64,000 nt of DNA from Rhodospirillales bacterium (GTDB lineage: Bacteria > Pseudomonadota > Alphaproteobacteria > ATCC43930 > CGMCC-115725). The notes under the pieces are model-generated. The model made no database searches and was not told where the DNA came from. It worked only from the letters and a program-made list of their open reading frames with translations. Within the stretch, counting starts at the first letter, position 1; every line of letters begins with the position of its first letter. The DNA lies in NCBI GenBank assembly GCA_028288725.1, contig JAQGIC010000034.1:1-64000 (forward strand), written 5' to 3'. Of the stretch, positions 7,653 to 17,000 are shown one piece after another. Position numbers and translations under genes: made by a program.

Positions 7653-9163
7653 GACACGCCCTCCGCCTGCGGCGTGCGCCAGCGGGCGGGACCCTGGCGG
7701 TGGATCGAGGCGCCCTGGGCGTCGACCGCGACCGTCACCGGCATGTCCGCCACGATGAATTCATGGATCGCCTCCATGCCCAGATCCTCGAACGCCAGCA
7801 CGCGGGCCGACTTGATCGCCTTGGACACCAGATAGGCCGCGCCGCCGACTGCGATCAGGTAGGCGGCACCATGGGCGCGGATGGCCAGGGTCGCGGCGGG
7901 TCCGCGCTCCGCCTTGCCGATCATGACCAGAAGGCCGGTCCGCTCCAGCATCGCCTCGGTAAAGCGATCCATCCGGGTCGCGGTCGTCGGGCCGGCGGGA
8001 CCGACCACCTCGTCGCCGACCGCATCGACCGGGCCGACGTAATAGATCGCCCGGTCGCGGAAATCGACCGGCAGCGGTTCGCCCGCTGCCAGCATCCTGG
8101 TCATGCGCAGATGGGCGGCATCGCGCCCGGTCAGCAGCCGACCGGACAGCAGCAGCGTCTCGCCGGCACGCCAGGTCGCGATCTCGGCCCGGGTGAGATT
8201 GTCGAGATCGACCCGCCTGGCGCCTTTGCTCAAGCCCTCGGTCGGAATGTCCGGCCACAGATCGAGGCTGGGCGGCGTCAGTTGGGCCGGGCCGGAACCG
8301 TCGAGCGTGAAATGCGCGTGCCGGTCGGCGGCGCATTGCGGGATCAGCCCGACCGGCAGCGAGGCGGCATGGACCGGGAAGGTCTTGATCTTGACGTCGA
8401 GCACGGTGGTCAGGCCGCCCAGACCCTGGGCGCCGATGCCCAGCGCGTTGATCTTCTCGTAGAGCTCGATCCGCATTTCCTCCAGCTTGGACGACGGCCC
8501 CCGCGCCAGCAGCTCGGTCATGTCGAGCGGTTCCAGCAGCGATTGCTTGGCCATCAGCATCGCCTTCTCGGCGCTGCCGCCGACGCCGATGCCGATCAGA
8601 CCGGGCGGACACCAGCCGGCACCCAGGGTCTCGACCGTGCGCACCACCCAGTCGACCACGGAATCGCTCGGTTCCAGCACGGTAAAGCGCGACTTGTTCT
8701 CCGAGCCGCCGCCCTTGGCCGCGACATGGATTTCGACGCTGTCGCCGGCGACCATCTCGACCTGCAGGTTCGCCGGCGTGTTGTCGCCGGTATTGCGCCG
8801 ATCGAACAAGGGCTCGCGCACCATCGAGGCGCGCAGCGGGTTCGTGTCGCTTTTCCAGGCGCGCCGGACGCCCTCGTCGACCAGCTCGTCCAAGGGACGC
8901 GCGGTAGCGAAGCGTGCGCCCATGCCGATCTTCATGAAGACATTGACCACGCCGGTATCCTGGCAGATCGGCCGATGGCCCATCGCCGCCATGCGCGAAT
9001 TCACCAGGATCTGCGCCATGGCGTTCTTCGCCGCCGGGCTCTGCTCCAGGTCGTAGCTCCGGCTCAGCGCCCGGATGTAATCCTCCGGATGATAATACGA
9101 GATGAACTGCAGCGCGTCGGCCAGGCTGCCGATCAGGTCTTCCTCGGTGATAGGCTGGCTCAT
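7649..9163 (-). CDS. Class I fumarate hydratase, possible mesaconase
   Basis: A 504-residue iron-sulfur hydratase with the alpha and beta parts fused, as in FumA. The three cluster-ligand cysteines are visible: ICQDTG at Cys67, GWCPPG at Cys185 and PQCAAD at Cys277. The N-terminal GSENKSRF segment and the C-terminal beta-part motif VGPVDAVGDEVVGPAGPTTATRMD are characteristic. Class I fumarases interconvert fumarate and malate, and several also hydrate mesaconate to (S)-citramalate. The gene sits inside a dicarboxylate-CoA operon, overlapping both neighbours by 4 bases, rather than near TCA genes. A mesaconase role is therefore plausible, but the sequence alone does not separate the two activities. 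Confidence 0.88.
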   Translation of the reverse strand: MSQPITEEDLIGSLADALQFISYYHPEDYIRALSRSYDLEQSPAAKNAMAQILVNSRMAAMGHRPICQDTGVVNVFMKIGMGARFATARPLDELVDEGVRRAWKSDTNPLRASMVREPLFDRRNTGDNTPANLQVEMVAGDSVEIHVAAKGGGSENKSRFTVLEPSDSVVDWVVRTVETLGAGWCPPGLIGIGVGGSAEKAMLMAKQSLLEPLDMTELLARGPSSKLEEMRIELYEKINALGIGAQGLGGLTTVLDVKIKTFPVHAASLPVGLIPQCAADRHAHFTLDGSGPAQLTPPSLDLWPDIPTEGLSKGARRVDLDNLTRAEIATWRAGETLLLSGRLLTGRDAAHLRMTRMLAAGEPLPVDFRDRAIYYVGPVDAVGDEVVGPAGPTTATRMDRFTEAMLERTGLLVMIGKAERGPAATLAIRAHGAAYLIAVGGAAYLVSKAIKSARVLAFEDLGMEAIHEFIVADMPVTVAVDAQGASIHRQGPARWRTPQAEGVS

Positions 9164-10314
9164 GGGGCGAACTCCCGGCGAATCGCATGATCATGCTCGC
9201 CGATATCGGGCACCTTGCCCAGCCTGGGCGCGGCGCCGTTGCGGATGGCCGGCGGCGCCACGATCGAGGCCATGCCGGCCGAGGTCTCGACGGCGACCCG
9301 GCGCAGCGCCGGATGGGACGCCAGATCTTCCAGACCGTTGACGAAGCCGTAGGCGGTGCGCGCCGCGCCCAGCCGGTCGGCCGCCGCATCGCGCGTCAGG
9401 CCGCGGAAGACCCCGGCCACCCGCGCATCGACCTCGGGCCGATTGGCGACGCGGGCGTTGTTGCTCTCGTACCCGGCCTGTTTCGGCAGGTCCGGCTCGC
9501 CCATGAAACCCGCACAGAAGCTCGCCCATTCGCGCTCGTTCTGGATCGAGATCAGCACCAGCTTGCCGTCGGACGTCTCAAAGGCGCCATAGGGGCAGAT
9601 CGACGGATGCGCCAGGCCGACGCGCTGGACCGCCTTGCCGGTGCCCTCGAAATACAGCAGCGGGACATTCATCCAATCGGCCATACCGTCGAACAGGCTG
9701 ACCTCGAGCCGGCTGCCCTCGCCGGTGATCCCGCGCGCGATCAAGGCTTCCAGCACGGCCGCATGCGCCGCCATGCCGCAGGCGATATCGCAGACCGAGA
9801 CGCCGACCCGACCGGGGCCGGCGGGATGACCCGTGATGGAGGCGAGGCCGCTTTCGGCCTGCACCAGCAGATCGTAGGCCTTCATCTCGGTATAGGCATG
9901 GCCGGCGCCGTAGCCGGAGACATCGACCGTGATCAGCCGCGGATAGCGCCGACGCAACGCCTCGGAGCCGAAGCCGGCACGCTCCGCGGCACCGGGCGCC
10001 AGATTCTGGATGAAGACATCGGCTTGTGCCAGCAGGCGGTGGAGGAGGGCGGCATCGTCGGGCTGCTTGATATCGGCGACCAGGCTCTGCTTGCCGCGAT
10101 TGAGCCAGACGAAATAGCTGGAAAGCCCGCCGACCGAAGCGTCGTAGCCGCGGGCGAAATCGCCCTCCGCGCGCTCGATCTTAATCACCCGCGCACCGGC
10201 ATCGGCCAGGCGCGAGCTGCAATAGGGGGCTGCCACCGCCTGTTCGAGCGCCACCACCAATAAGCCTTCGAGCGGTCCCGACCGATCAGCCAAACCATTT
10301 CCTCCGTCATTCAA
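9160..10314 (-). CDS. Class III CoA-transferase (CaiB/BaiF family), probable dicarboxylate CoA-transferase
   Basis: A 384-residue family III CoA-transferase. The N-terminal segment GLLVVALEQAVAAPYCSSRLADAGARVIKIE and the following LNRGKQSL are family hallmarks, and Asp148 in KAYDLL is the likely catalytic aspartate that forms the acyl anhydride. It would transfer CoA from a donor such as succinyl-CoA to a dicarboxylic acid. It is the first gene of the minus-strand operon, divergent from the LysR gene, and overlaps the fumarase gene by 4 bases. Itaconate CoA-transferase (Ict) and mesaconate/citramalate CoA-transferases belong to this family, which fits the hydratase downstream. The substrate remains an inference. 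Confidence 0.87.
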   Translation of the reverse strand: MNDGGNGLADRSGPLEGLLVVALEQAVAAPYCSSRLADAGARVIKIERAEGDFARGYDASVGGLSSYFVWLNRGKQSLVADIKQPDDAALLHRLLAQADVFIQNLAPGAAERAGFGSEALRRRYPRLITVDVSGYGAGHAYTEMKAYDLLVQAESGLASITGHPAGPGRVGVSVCDIACGMAAHAAVLEALIARGITGEGSRLEVSLFDGMADWMNVPLLYFEGTGKAVQRVGLAHPSICPYGAFETSDGKLVLISIQNEREWASFCAGFMGEPDLPKQAGYESNNARVANRPEVDARVAGVFRGLTRDAAADRLGAARTAYGFVNGLEDLASHPALRRVAVETSAGMASIVAPPAIRNGAAPRLGKVPDIGEHDHAIRREFAP

Positions 10315-10403
10315 GGCCGGTTGTCTCGGCTCTCGTTAGAGTGTCGCGTCTCGGATATCATCCGTCCAATATATAAATCCGCGACTCGTGAGACGAAAAA
10401 CAT
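10315..10403. promoter_or_regulatory. Divergent promoter region of the LysR gene and the dicarboxylate operon
   Basis: This 89-base gap separates two divergent start codons, the standard layout for LysR control of an adjacent operon. It contains three copies of a TCTCG-type element: TGTCTCGG at 10322-10329, CGTCTCGG at 10347-10354, and the inverted form TGAGACG at 10389-10395. The first two lie 25 bases apart on the same strand. A short AT-rich run (ATATATAAAT, about 10369-10378) is the likely promoter core of one or both units. Binding by the LysR protein is inferred from position only. Confidence 0.5.
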
Positions 10404-11300
10404 ATGGAGCTGCGCCATTTCCGCTATTTTCTGGCTGTGGCGGAGGAGCTGAATTTCACCCGGGCGGCACAGCGGCTCGGCATCAGCCAGCCGCCGCTCA
10501 GCCAGCAGATCAAGCAGTTCGAGGCCGAAGTGGGCGTCCCCCTGTTCGATCGGCTGTCCCATGGCGTCAGCCTGACCGAGGCCGGTGCGCGTCTGCTGCC
10601 GGATGCGCGTACCCTTCTGCGGCTGGCCGACGACGCGCTGGGCAGCGCGCGCCGTGCGGCGCAAGGCGAAACCGGCGTCATCCGCATCGGCTTCACCTCG
10701 TCCGCCTCGTTCCATCCCTTCGTCACCGGGGCGATCCGCGACTATCGGCTGGCCTATCCGGACGTGCAGCTGGAGTTGATCGAAGGCAACACGGTCCGCC
10801 TGGTCGAGCTGTTCCAGGCCGAACAGCTCAATGCCGCCTTCATCCGGCCGGTACCGGGCGAGACCGGCGGCCTCGTCTCGCATCTGCTGTTTCGCGAGGA
10901 GATGCTGGTCGCCCTGCCCACCGATCACGTGCTCGCGACCCGAGAGCGCGTGGCGCTCTGCGATCTGGCGCGGGAAACCTTCATCCTCTACCCGCGCCGC
11001 AACGGCCGCGCGCTCTATGACGATATCGTGGGCGCCTGCCAGGCGGCGGGGTTCAGCCCCCGGGTCGGCCAGGAGGCGCCGCAGATGGGATCGACCGTGA
11101 CCCTGGTCGCGGCCGGCCTGGGCATCTCGATCGTGCCGGCCTCGATGATGCACCTGGCGGCACCGGGCGTGACCTATCGCCCGATCGACGGCGACGCGCC
11201 GCGCGCGGCCATGAGCCTGGTCCATGTGGACGCCGTCTCGCCGGCCGTCACGCGCGCCTTCGTCGCGGTCGTGCTGGCGCGGCGGGGGCGGGAGGGCTAA
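10404..11300 (+). CDS. LysR-family transcriptional regulator
   Basis: A 298-residue LysR regulator. The winged helix-turn-helix occupies residues 1-60 (MELRHFRYFLAVAEELNFTR, then AAQRLGISQPPLSQQIKQFE), and the effector-binding periplasmic-protein-like domain fills residues 90-295. It is transcribed divergently from the CoA-transferase operon with an 89-base gap. It is therefore the likely local regulator, probably responding to the transported dicarboxylate or its CoA derivative. Its stop overlaps the stop of the convergent outer-membrane efflux gene by 4 bases. Itaconate clusters in other bacteria carry a LysR regulator at the same position. Confidence 0.92.
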   Translation: MELRHFRYFLAVAEELNFTRAAQRLGISQPPLSQQIKQFEAEVGVPLFDRLSHGVSLTEAGARLLPDARTLLRLADDALGSARRAAQGETGVIRIGFTSSASFHPFVTGAIRDYRLAYPDVQLELIEGNTVRLVELFQAEQLNAAFIRPVPGETGGLVSHLLFREEMLVALPTDHVLATRERVALCDLARETFILYPRRNGRALYDDIVGACQAAGFSPRVGQEAPQMGSTVTLVAAGLGISIVPASMMHLAAPGVTYRPIDGDAPRAAMSLVHVDAVSPAVTRAFVAVVLARRGREG

Positions 11301-12769
11301 GGCGCGGCGCTGGCGCTCTTTTCCAGGTCCTTGAGCGACGGCAGGGTGCCGGCGTCCCAGCCGCCGCCGAGCGCCTTGATCAGCAGCACGCTCGCTTCCA
11401 TGCGCCGGCGCAGGAGCTCGGTCTGATTGCGTTCGTTGCCGAGCGCGATGGTCTGCGCGGTGATGACCTGCAGATAGGTGTCGCGGCCGCCGACATAGCG
11501 GTTGGTGAACAGCCGCAGCGAGTTCTGGGCGGAGGCGACGGCCTCGTCCTGCTGCTGCGCCTCCTGCTGCAGGATGCGCAGGATCGCCAGGTCGTCCTCG
11601 ACCTGCTGGAAGGCATCGAGCGTCACCTGCCGGTAATTGGCGACATAGGCGTCATAGGACGCGCGCGCCGTGTCGGACAGGGCATCGCGCCGTCCACCGT
11701 CGAAAATCGTCTCGCTCATGCTGAAGCCGACCGACCAGAGCAGGCTCGGCCAATTGAACCAGTCGGCGGCGCTATGGCCTTCAAACCCGACGACCGGGCT
11801 TAGCAAAAGCGACGGATAATAGGCGGCGGCGGCGATGCCGATCTGCTCGTTCGCCTCGGCCACGCGCCGCTCGGCGGCCGCGATATCGGGCCGGCGCTGC
11901 AGCAGGTCCGACGGCAGGCCGACCGGAATGCTGGGCTGCCGCAAGGCAAGCGGTGCCGGGGCCAGGCTGAAGCTGGAAGGCGACTGGCCGGTCAGCACGG
12001 CGATCGCATGTTCGTACTGCGCGCGCTGCACCGTGATGTCGGTCGCCTGCACCCGCGTCGTGTCGAGCTGGGTCTTGGCCTGGGCCACGTCGGAATCGGG
12101 TGCCGCCCCGCCATTGGCCCGGTTCACCGTCAGCTGCAGCGCGTCGGCGAAGGCCGCGACCGAATCGTCGAGCAGCTTTTTCTGGGAATCGGCGCTGCGC
12201 AGATCGAAGTAATCGATCGCCAGTTCGGCATGCAGGCTGAGGTCGGCGGTCTGCAGATCGGCGGCGGTCGCCTGGGCCTCGTCGCCGGCGGCGTTGACGT
12301 TGCGCCCGATGCGGCCCCAGAGATCGACCTCGTAGCTCGCATCGAACGGCAGGATGAAATCGCCGGTCGTGTGCGTCCTCGAGAAATACGGCTTGTTGTT
12401 CGAACTGCGAACCGAGGCGATGCCGGGCAGGGCGGTCAGCGACGGGAACTCGGCCGACCGGCTGACGCCGATCAGGGCGCGCGCCTGCCGGAAGCGGGCC
12501 TCGGCGATCTTCAGGTTCTGGTTCGCGATGCCGACCTGCTCCTCGAGCGCGTTCAGCGTCGGATCCTTGTAGGCCTCCCACCATTTGCCGCGCGGCACCT
12601 GGTCGGCCGGGGCGGCCGGATTCCAGATGCCGGCATCCGCAGGAGCCACCGGCGGCGCTTCCTTATAGGCATCGGCGGTGGCGGTGGTCGGCTTCACATA
12701 GTCGGGACCGACGGTGCAGGCGGCGAGAGCGAGGGGGAGGGCGGCGGCAAAGACTCGCATCCGCCTCAT
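11297..12769 (-). CDS. RND efflux outer-membrane lipoprotein (NodT/OprM family)
   Basis: A 490-residue TolC-like outer-membrane factor. The N-terminus has a lipobox, LAAC, with the lipidated cysteine at residue 18, followed by TVGPDYVKP, the usual start of the mature NodT/OprM proteins. Two OEP repeats follow; the segment RRPDIAAAERRVAEANEQIG in the second half is a family hallmark. It forms the exit duct of the tripartite pump encoded by the two genes upstream. Its start overlaps the adaptor stop by 4 bases, supporting one transcript. Confidence 0.92.
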   Translation of the reverse strand: MRRMRVFAAALPLALAACTVGPDYVKPTTATADAYKEAPPVAPADAGIWNPAAPADQVPRGKWWEAYKDPTLNALEEQVGIANQNLKIAEARFRQARALIGVSRSAEFPSLTALPGIASVRSSNNKPYFSRTHTTGDFILPFDASYEVDLWGRIGRNVNAAGDEAQATAADLQTADLSLHAELAIDYFDLRSADSQKKLLDDSVAAFADALQLTVNRANGGAAPDSDVAQAKTQLDTTRVQATDITVQRAQYEHAIAVLTGQSPSSFSLAPAPLALRQPSIPVGLPSDLLQRRPDIAAAERRVAEANEQIGIAAAAYYPSLLLSPVVGFEGHSAADWFNWPSLLWSVGFSMSETIFDGGRRDALSDTARASYDAYVANYRQVTLDAFQQVEDDLAILRILQQEAQQQDEAVASAQNSLRLFTNRYVGGRDTYLQVITAQTIALGNERNQTELLRRRMEASVLLIKALGGGWDAGTLPSLKDLEKSASAAP

Positions 12770-13995
12770 TTCGGCGCGCCGTTTGCCGTCACGGCCGGGG
12801 GCTGGACGATTTGCACTTCCACGCCGGCGACCAGCGAATCGGACGGGTCGACAATCACGTCGTCCGTCGGCTGCAGGCCGGACACCACTTCGACCCTGTC
12901 GCCGTAGTCGCGGCCAATCGTGATCGGCAGCAGGGCGGCCTTGCCGTCGCGGACCACAGCGACGCGGATGCCCTCCTTGCGGAAGATCAGCACGTTCGAG
13001 GGGATGGTCACGGATTGAATTGGCTTGGCCAGGCTCAGATGAACGAACGCGTAGGAGCCGGGCAGCAGCCGGCCGTCGGCATTGTCGACGTCGATCTCGA
13101 CCAGTAGCGAGCGCGAGGCCGGGTCGATGGCGTTGGCCGTGCGCACCAGCGTGCCGGCGAAGCCCTCGCCCGGGAACTCATCCAGCGTCACCTTGGCCTT
13201 GTCGCCGGTATGGATTGCGCGGGAATAGGCCTCGGGCACCGACACGAAGACGCGGATCTTGTCGATCGCCGACAGATGGAACAGCTCGCGCGCTGCCGAA
13301 TTGGCCCCGGCGTCGATCAGCGCGCCGATATCCGTGTTGCGCGCCGTGATGATGCCGTCGAACGGGGCATAGACCTTTTCGTAGGATTGCATCCGTTCCA
13401 GCCGCGCCACGTCGGCCTGCTTGGAGGCGACGTTCGCCTTGGCCGCGGCGAGCGCGCCCGCGGCATTGTCGCGTTCCTGGGTCGCGATCGAGCGGGTCTT
13501 CAGCAAGTCCTCGTTCCGCCTGGCGGTCAGGTCGGCCAGTTTCAGATTGGCCTGGACCGTATCCAGATCGGCGCGCGTCTGGCGCAGCTGCTCGTCCACC
13601 TCCGGCGTGTCGATCTCGGCCAGCAGGTCGCCCTTTTTGACATGCTGGCCGATGTCCGAGGTCCAGCGCTTCAGATAGCCGCTGGTGCGCGCATAGATCG
13701 GCGTGTCGGTGATCGCCTGGGTGCCGCCGGGCAGCACCAGTTCCTCGTTGGGGGCCCCCACGTCGGGATGGACCACGTTGACCGACGAGACCGCCGAGGC
13801 CTCGGTCGTCTGCGCCAGCCCCTGCGCGGCCTCGATCCGGCCGCGGATGCCGTTGCCGATGGCGGCGGCCACCAGCACGACGGCCAGCACGAGGATGATC
13901 AGGCCGCGCCGGGACTTGCGGGACGGCGGCCGACGGCCGCCGGGCACGGCGTCGTCATAGACCGCATCCAACTTACCATTGCCGTGGGGCGTCAT
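12766..13995 (-). CDS. RND efflux periplasmic adaptor subunit (membrane fusion protein)
   Basis: A membrane-fusion protein of about 409 residues. A cytoplasmic basic segment (RKSRRG) precedes a single membrane anchor. Then come the lipoyl/biotinyl-like half-motif with GYLKRWTSDIGQHVKKGDLL, the coiled-coil hairpin (about residues 115-185), and the beta-barrel domain with VFVSVPEAYSRAIHTGDKA. The ATG at 13995 is preferred because GGAG lies 8 bases upstream; the frame also opens at 14019 with a weak ribosome site. It links the inner-membrane pump to the outer-membrane lipoprotein gene, which it overlaps by 4 bases. The substrate is unknown. Confidence 0.9.
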   Translation of the reverse strand: MTPHGNGKLDAVYDDAVPGGRRPPSRKSRRGLIILVLAVVLVAAAIGNGIRGRIEAAQGLAQTTEASAVSSVNVVHPDVGAPNEELVLPGGTQAITDTPIYARTSGYLKRWTSDIGQHVKKGDLLAEIDTPEVDEQLRQTRADLDTVQANLKLADLTARRNEDLLKTRSIATQERDNAAGALAAAKANVASKQADVARLERMQSYEKVYAPFDGIITARNTDIGALIDAGANSAARELFHLSAIDKIRVFVSVPEAYSRAIHTGDKAKVTLDEFPGEGFAGTLVRTANAIDPASRSLLVEIDVDNADGRLLPGSYAFVHLSLAKPIQSVTIPSNVLIFRKEGIRVAVVRDGKAALLPITIGRDYGDRVEVVSGLQPTDDVIVDPSDSLVAGVEVQIVQPPAVTANGAPK

Positions 13996-14038
13996 ATTGC
14001 TGCTCCGGTATCGGCGCATCCGGAAAGGCGGATGGCGA

Positions 14039-17000
14039 TCATTCGACGGGTTGAAGCTTGGGCCGGCTGCTGCGGTGCAGCAAGCTGAAGACCGCAGGCA
14101 CGAAGATCAGGGTCGCGACGGTCGCGACGATCAGGCCGCCGATCACGGCACGGCCGAGCGGGGCGTTTTCCTCGCCGCCTTCGCCCAGGCCCAGCGCCAT
14201 CGGCACCATGCCCATGATCATGGCGAGCGCGGTCATGACCACCGGCCGAAGCCGGGTGTAGCCGGCCTCGATCGCGGCCTTGACCGCATCGCCGTGCACG
14301 GCCAGCCGATCGCGGGCGAAGGACACGACCAGGATGCTGTTCGCGGTCGCCACGCCCATGCACATGATCGCGCCCATCAGCGCCGGCACGCTCAAGGTCG
14401 TATGGGTGAAGAACAGGAACAGCACGATGCCGGCGAGAGCCGCGGGCAGGGCGGTGATGATGATGAACGGGTCGAGCCAGGACTGGAAATTCACCACGAT
14501 CAGCAGATAGACCAGCACGATCGAGAAGGCGAGGCCGCCGATCAGGCTGACATAGGAATGCTGCATCGTGTCGATCTGGCCGCGAATGGATAGGAAGCTG
14601 CCGCGCGGCAGCGACGCCCGATGGGCATCGACGATCTTGGCGATATCGGCCCCGACGCCGCCCAGATCGCGATCCTGGACCGAGGCGTAGATATCGACCG
14701 TCCGCCGGATGTTGTAGTGGGTCAGCACCTGGATTTCGCTCGACCGCTTGATCGTCGCCAGATCGCCCAGGATGCGGTCCGATTTGCCGCCGACCGCGCT
14801 GACCGGGATGTTCTGAATATCCTGCAGCGACTGGATGTTGTACTGCGGCGACAGCGCCGTCATGTTGTAGTTCACGCCGTTCTGCCAGTTCAGGAAGAAC
14901 ATCGGCGTGACCTGCGAACTGCCGCTCAGGATGTTCAGCATGCTGTTGGCGACATCACGCTCGGTCAGGCCGGTCTGGGCCGCCTTGGTCCGATCGACCG
15001 CGACCTCGAAGCTCGGATAATCGAAGGTCTGCTGCACCCGGGCGTCGGCGATGCCCGGCACGTGGCGCAATTCGTCCAGGATCTGGTTGGCGACCTGGCG
15101 ATTGCCCTCGACGTCCGCGCCGTCGATCTGGATATCGACCGGCGCCGGAATGCCGAAGTTCAGGATCTGCGTCACGATATCGGCCGGCAGAAAGTAGAAC
15201 ACGATGCCGGGAAAGGCCCGCGGCAGGTCGGTGCGCAGCTTGCGCACATAGTCGGCGGTCGGCGCATGCTCCGGCTTCAGCGAGACCATGATGTCCGCGT
15301 CGCCGGCGCCGATCAGGCCCGAGGTCGAATGCATCAGATTGATCGAGCTGTAGGGCAGGCCGATATTGTCGAGGATGCCGCTCAGCTCGTTGCCCGGGAT
15401 CTCGCGCCGGACGAAGCTTTCGACCCGGTCGGCCAACTGGGCCGCCTCCTCGATCCGGGTCCCCGACTTGGCGCGCAGATGCAGGATCATCTGGCCATTG
15501 TCGGTATTGGGAAAGAAGTCCTGTCCCAGCCACGGCAGCAGGATGAAGCAGGACAGGCAGGCGACGAAAAAGCCGGGGATGAAGAGGGCGCGGCGCGCGA
15601 CCAGCAGGGTCAGCACCCGGCCGAACCCGTCGCGGAAAGCGTTGAAGCCGCGCTCGAAAGACTGCTGGAACAGGACCAGCGGGTTGCGGGACTTCGCCGC
15701 CGCCGGCGCGTCGTGATGCGCCTTCAGCAGATACATCGCCAAGGTCGCGACCAGGGTGCGCGACAGGATGTAGGACCAGAGCATGGCGAAGACGACGGAC
15801 TCGGCCAGCGGCACGAACAGATAGCGCGCGACGCCGCTCAGAAAGAACATCGGCAGGAACACGACGCAGATGCACAGCGTCGCGACCAGGGACGGCGCGC
15901 CGATCTCGGCGGCACCTTCCAGGATCGCCGTCTGCAGCGACTCGCCATCCTCCAGATGCCGCTCCATGTTCTCGATCGTCACCGTCGCATTGTCGACCAG
16001 CACGCCGACCGCGAGCGCCAGGCCGCCCAAGGTCATGATGTTGATGGTTTCGCCGAGCGCGCCCAGCACGATCACCGCGCCCAGGATCGACAGCGGGATC
16101 GAGATGGCGATGATGATTGTGCTGCGCCAGCTGCCGAGGAAAATCAGGATCATCGAGGCGGTCAGCGCCGTTGCGATCAGCGCCTCGCGGATCACGCCGA
16201 CCACGGCGGATTTGACGAAGATCGACTGATCGGCCAGCGGTGCGATCTTCAGGTCCGGCGGCACGGTCTGGCCGACCCGCTCGAGCGAGGCGCGGATGCC
16301 GGCGACGACGTCGATGGTGGAGGCCGTGCCGGCCTTGAGGATGCTGAGCAGCACGCCGCGCTGGCCATCCTGGCGCACGATATTGGTCTGCGGGCTGAAA
16401 CCGTCGCTGACCGTGGCGACGTCGCGCAGATAGATCGTCGAATTGCCGACGGTCTTCAGCGGCAGGTCGTTCAGCTCGGCGATCGTGCGCGGCGCGCCGT
16501 TCAGGCGCGCGTCATACTCCATCTCGCCGATCTTTGCCGTGCCCGACGGCAGCACCAGGTTCTGCGCCGCGACCGCGTTCAGGATGTCGGTCGGCGTCAG
16601 GCCTTTCGACAGCAGCAGGCGCGGGTTGGAATTGATCATCACCTGGCGCTGCTTGCCGCCGAACGGGTAGGGGATGACCGCCCCCGGTACGGTGACGAGC
16701 TGCGGGCGGACGAAATTGACCGTCAGGTCATTGAGCCGCTGTTCGGACATGCCCTTGCCCGAGAAGCCCAGCTGCAGGATCGGCACGCTCGACGGGCTGT
16801 AGTTGATGATCAGCGGCGGCTGAGTGCCGGTCGGCATGTTGCGCAGCTGGGTCTGCGACACGGCGGTGATCTGCGCGTTCGCCGTATCCAGGCTGGAGCC
16901 CGGCTGCAGGAAGATCTTGACGATCGCCTGGCCGTTGATCGTGGTCGATTCGATATGCTCGATATTGTCGACCGTCGTGGTCAAGGTACGCTCGAAGCCC

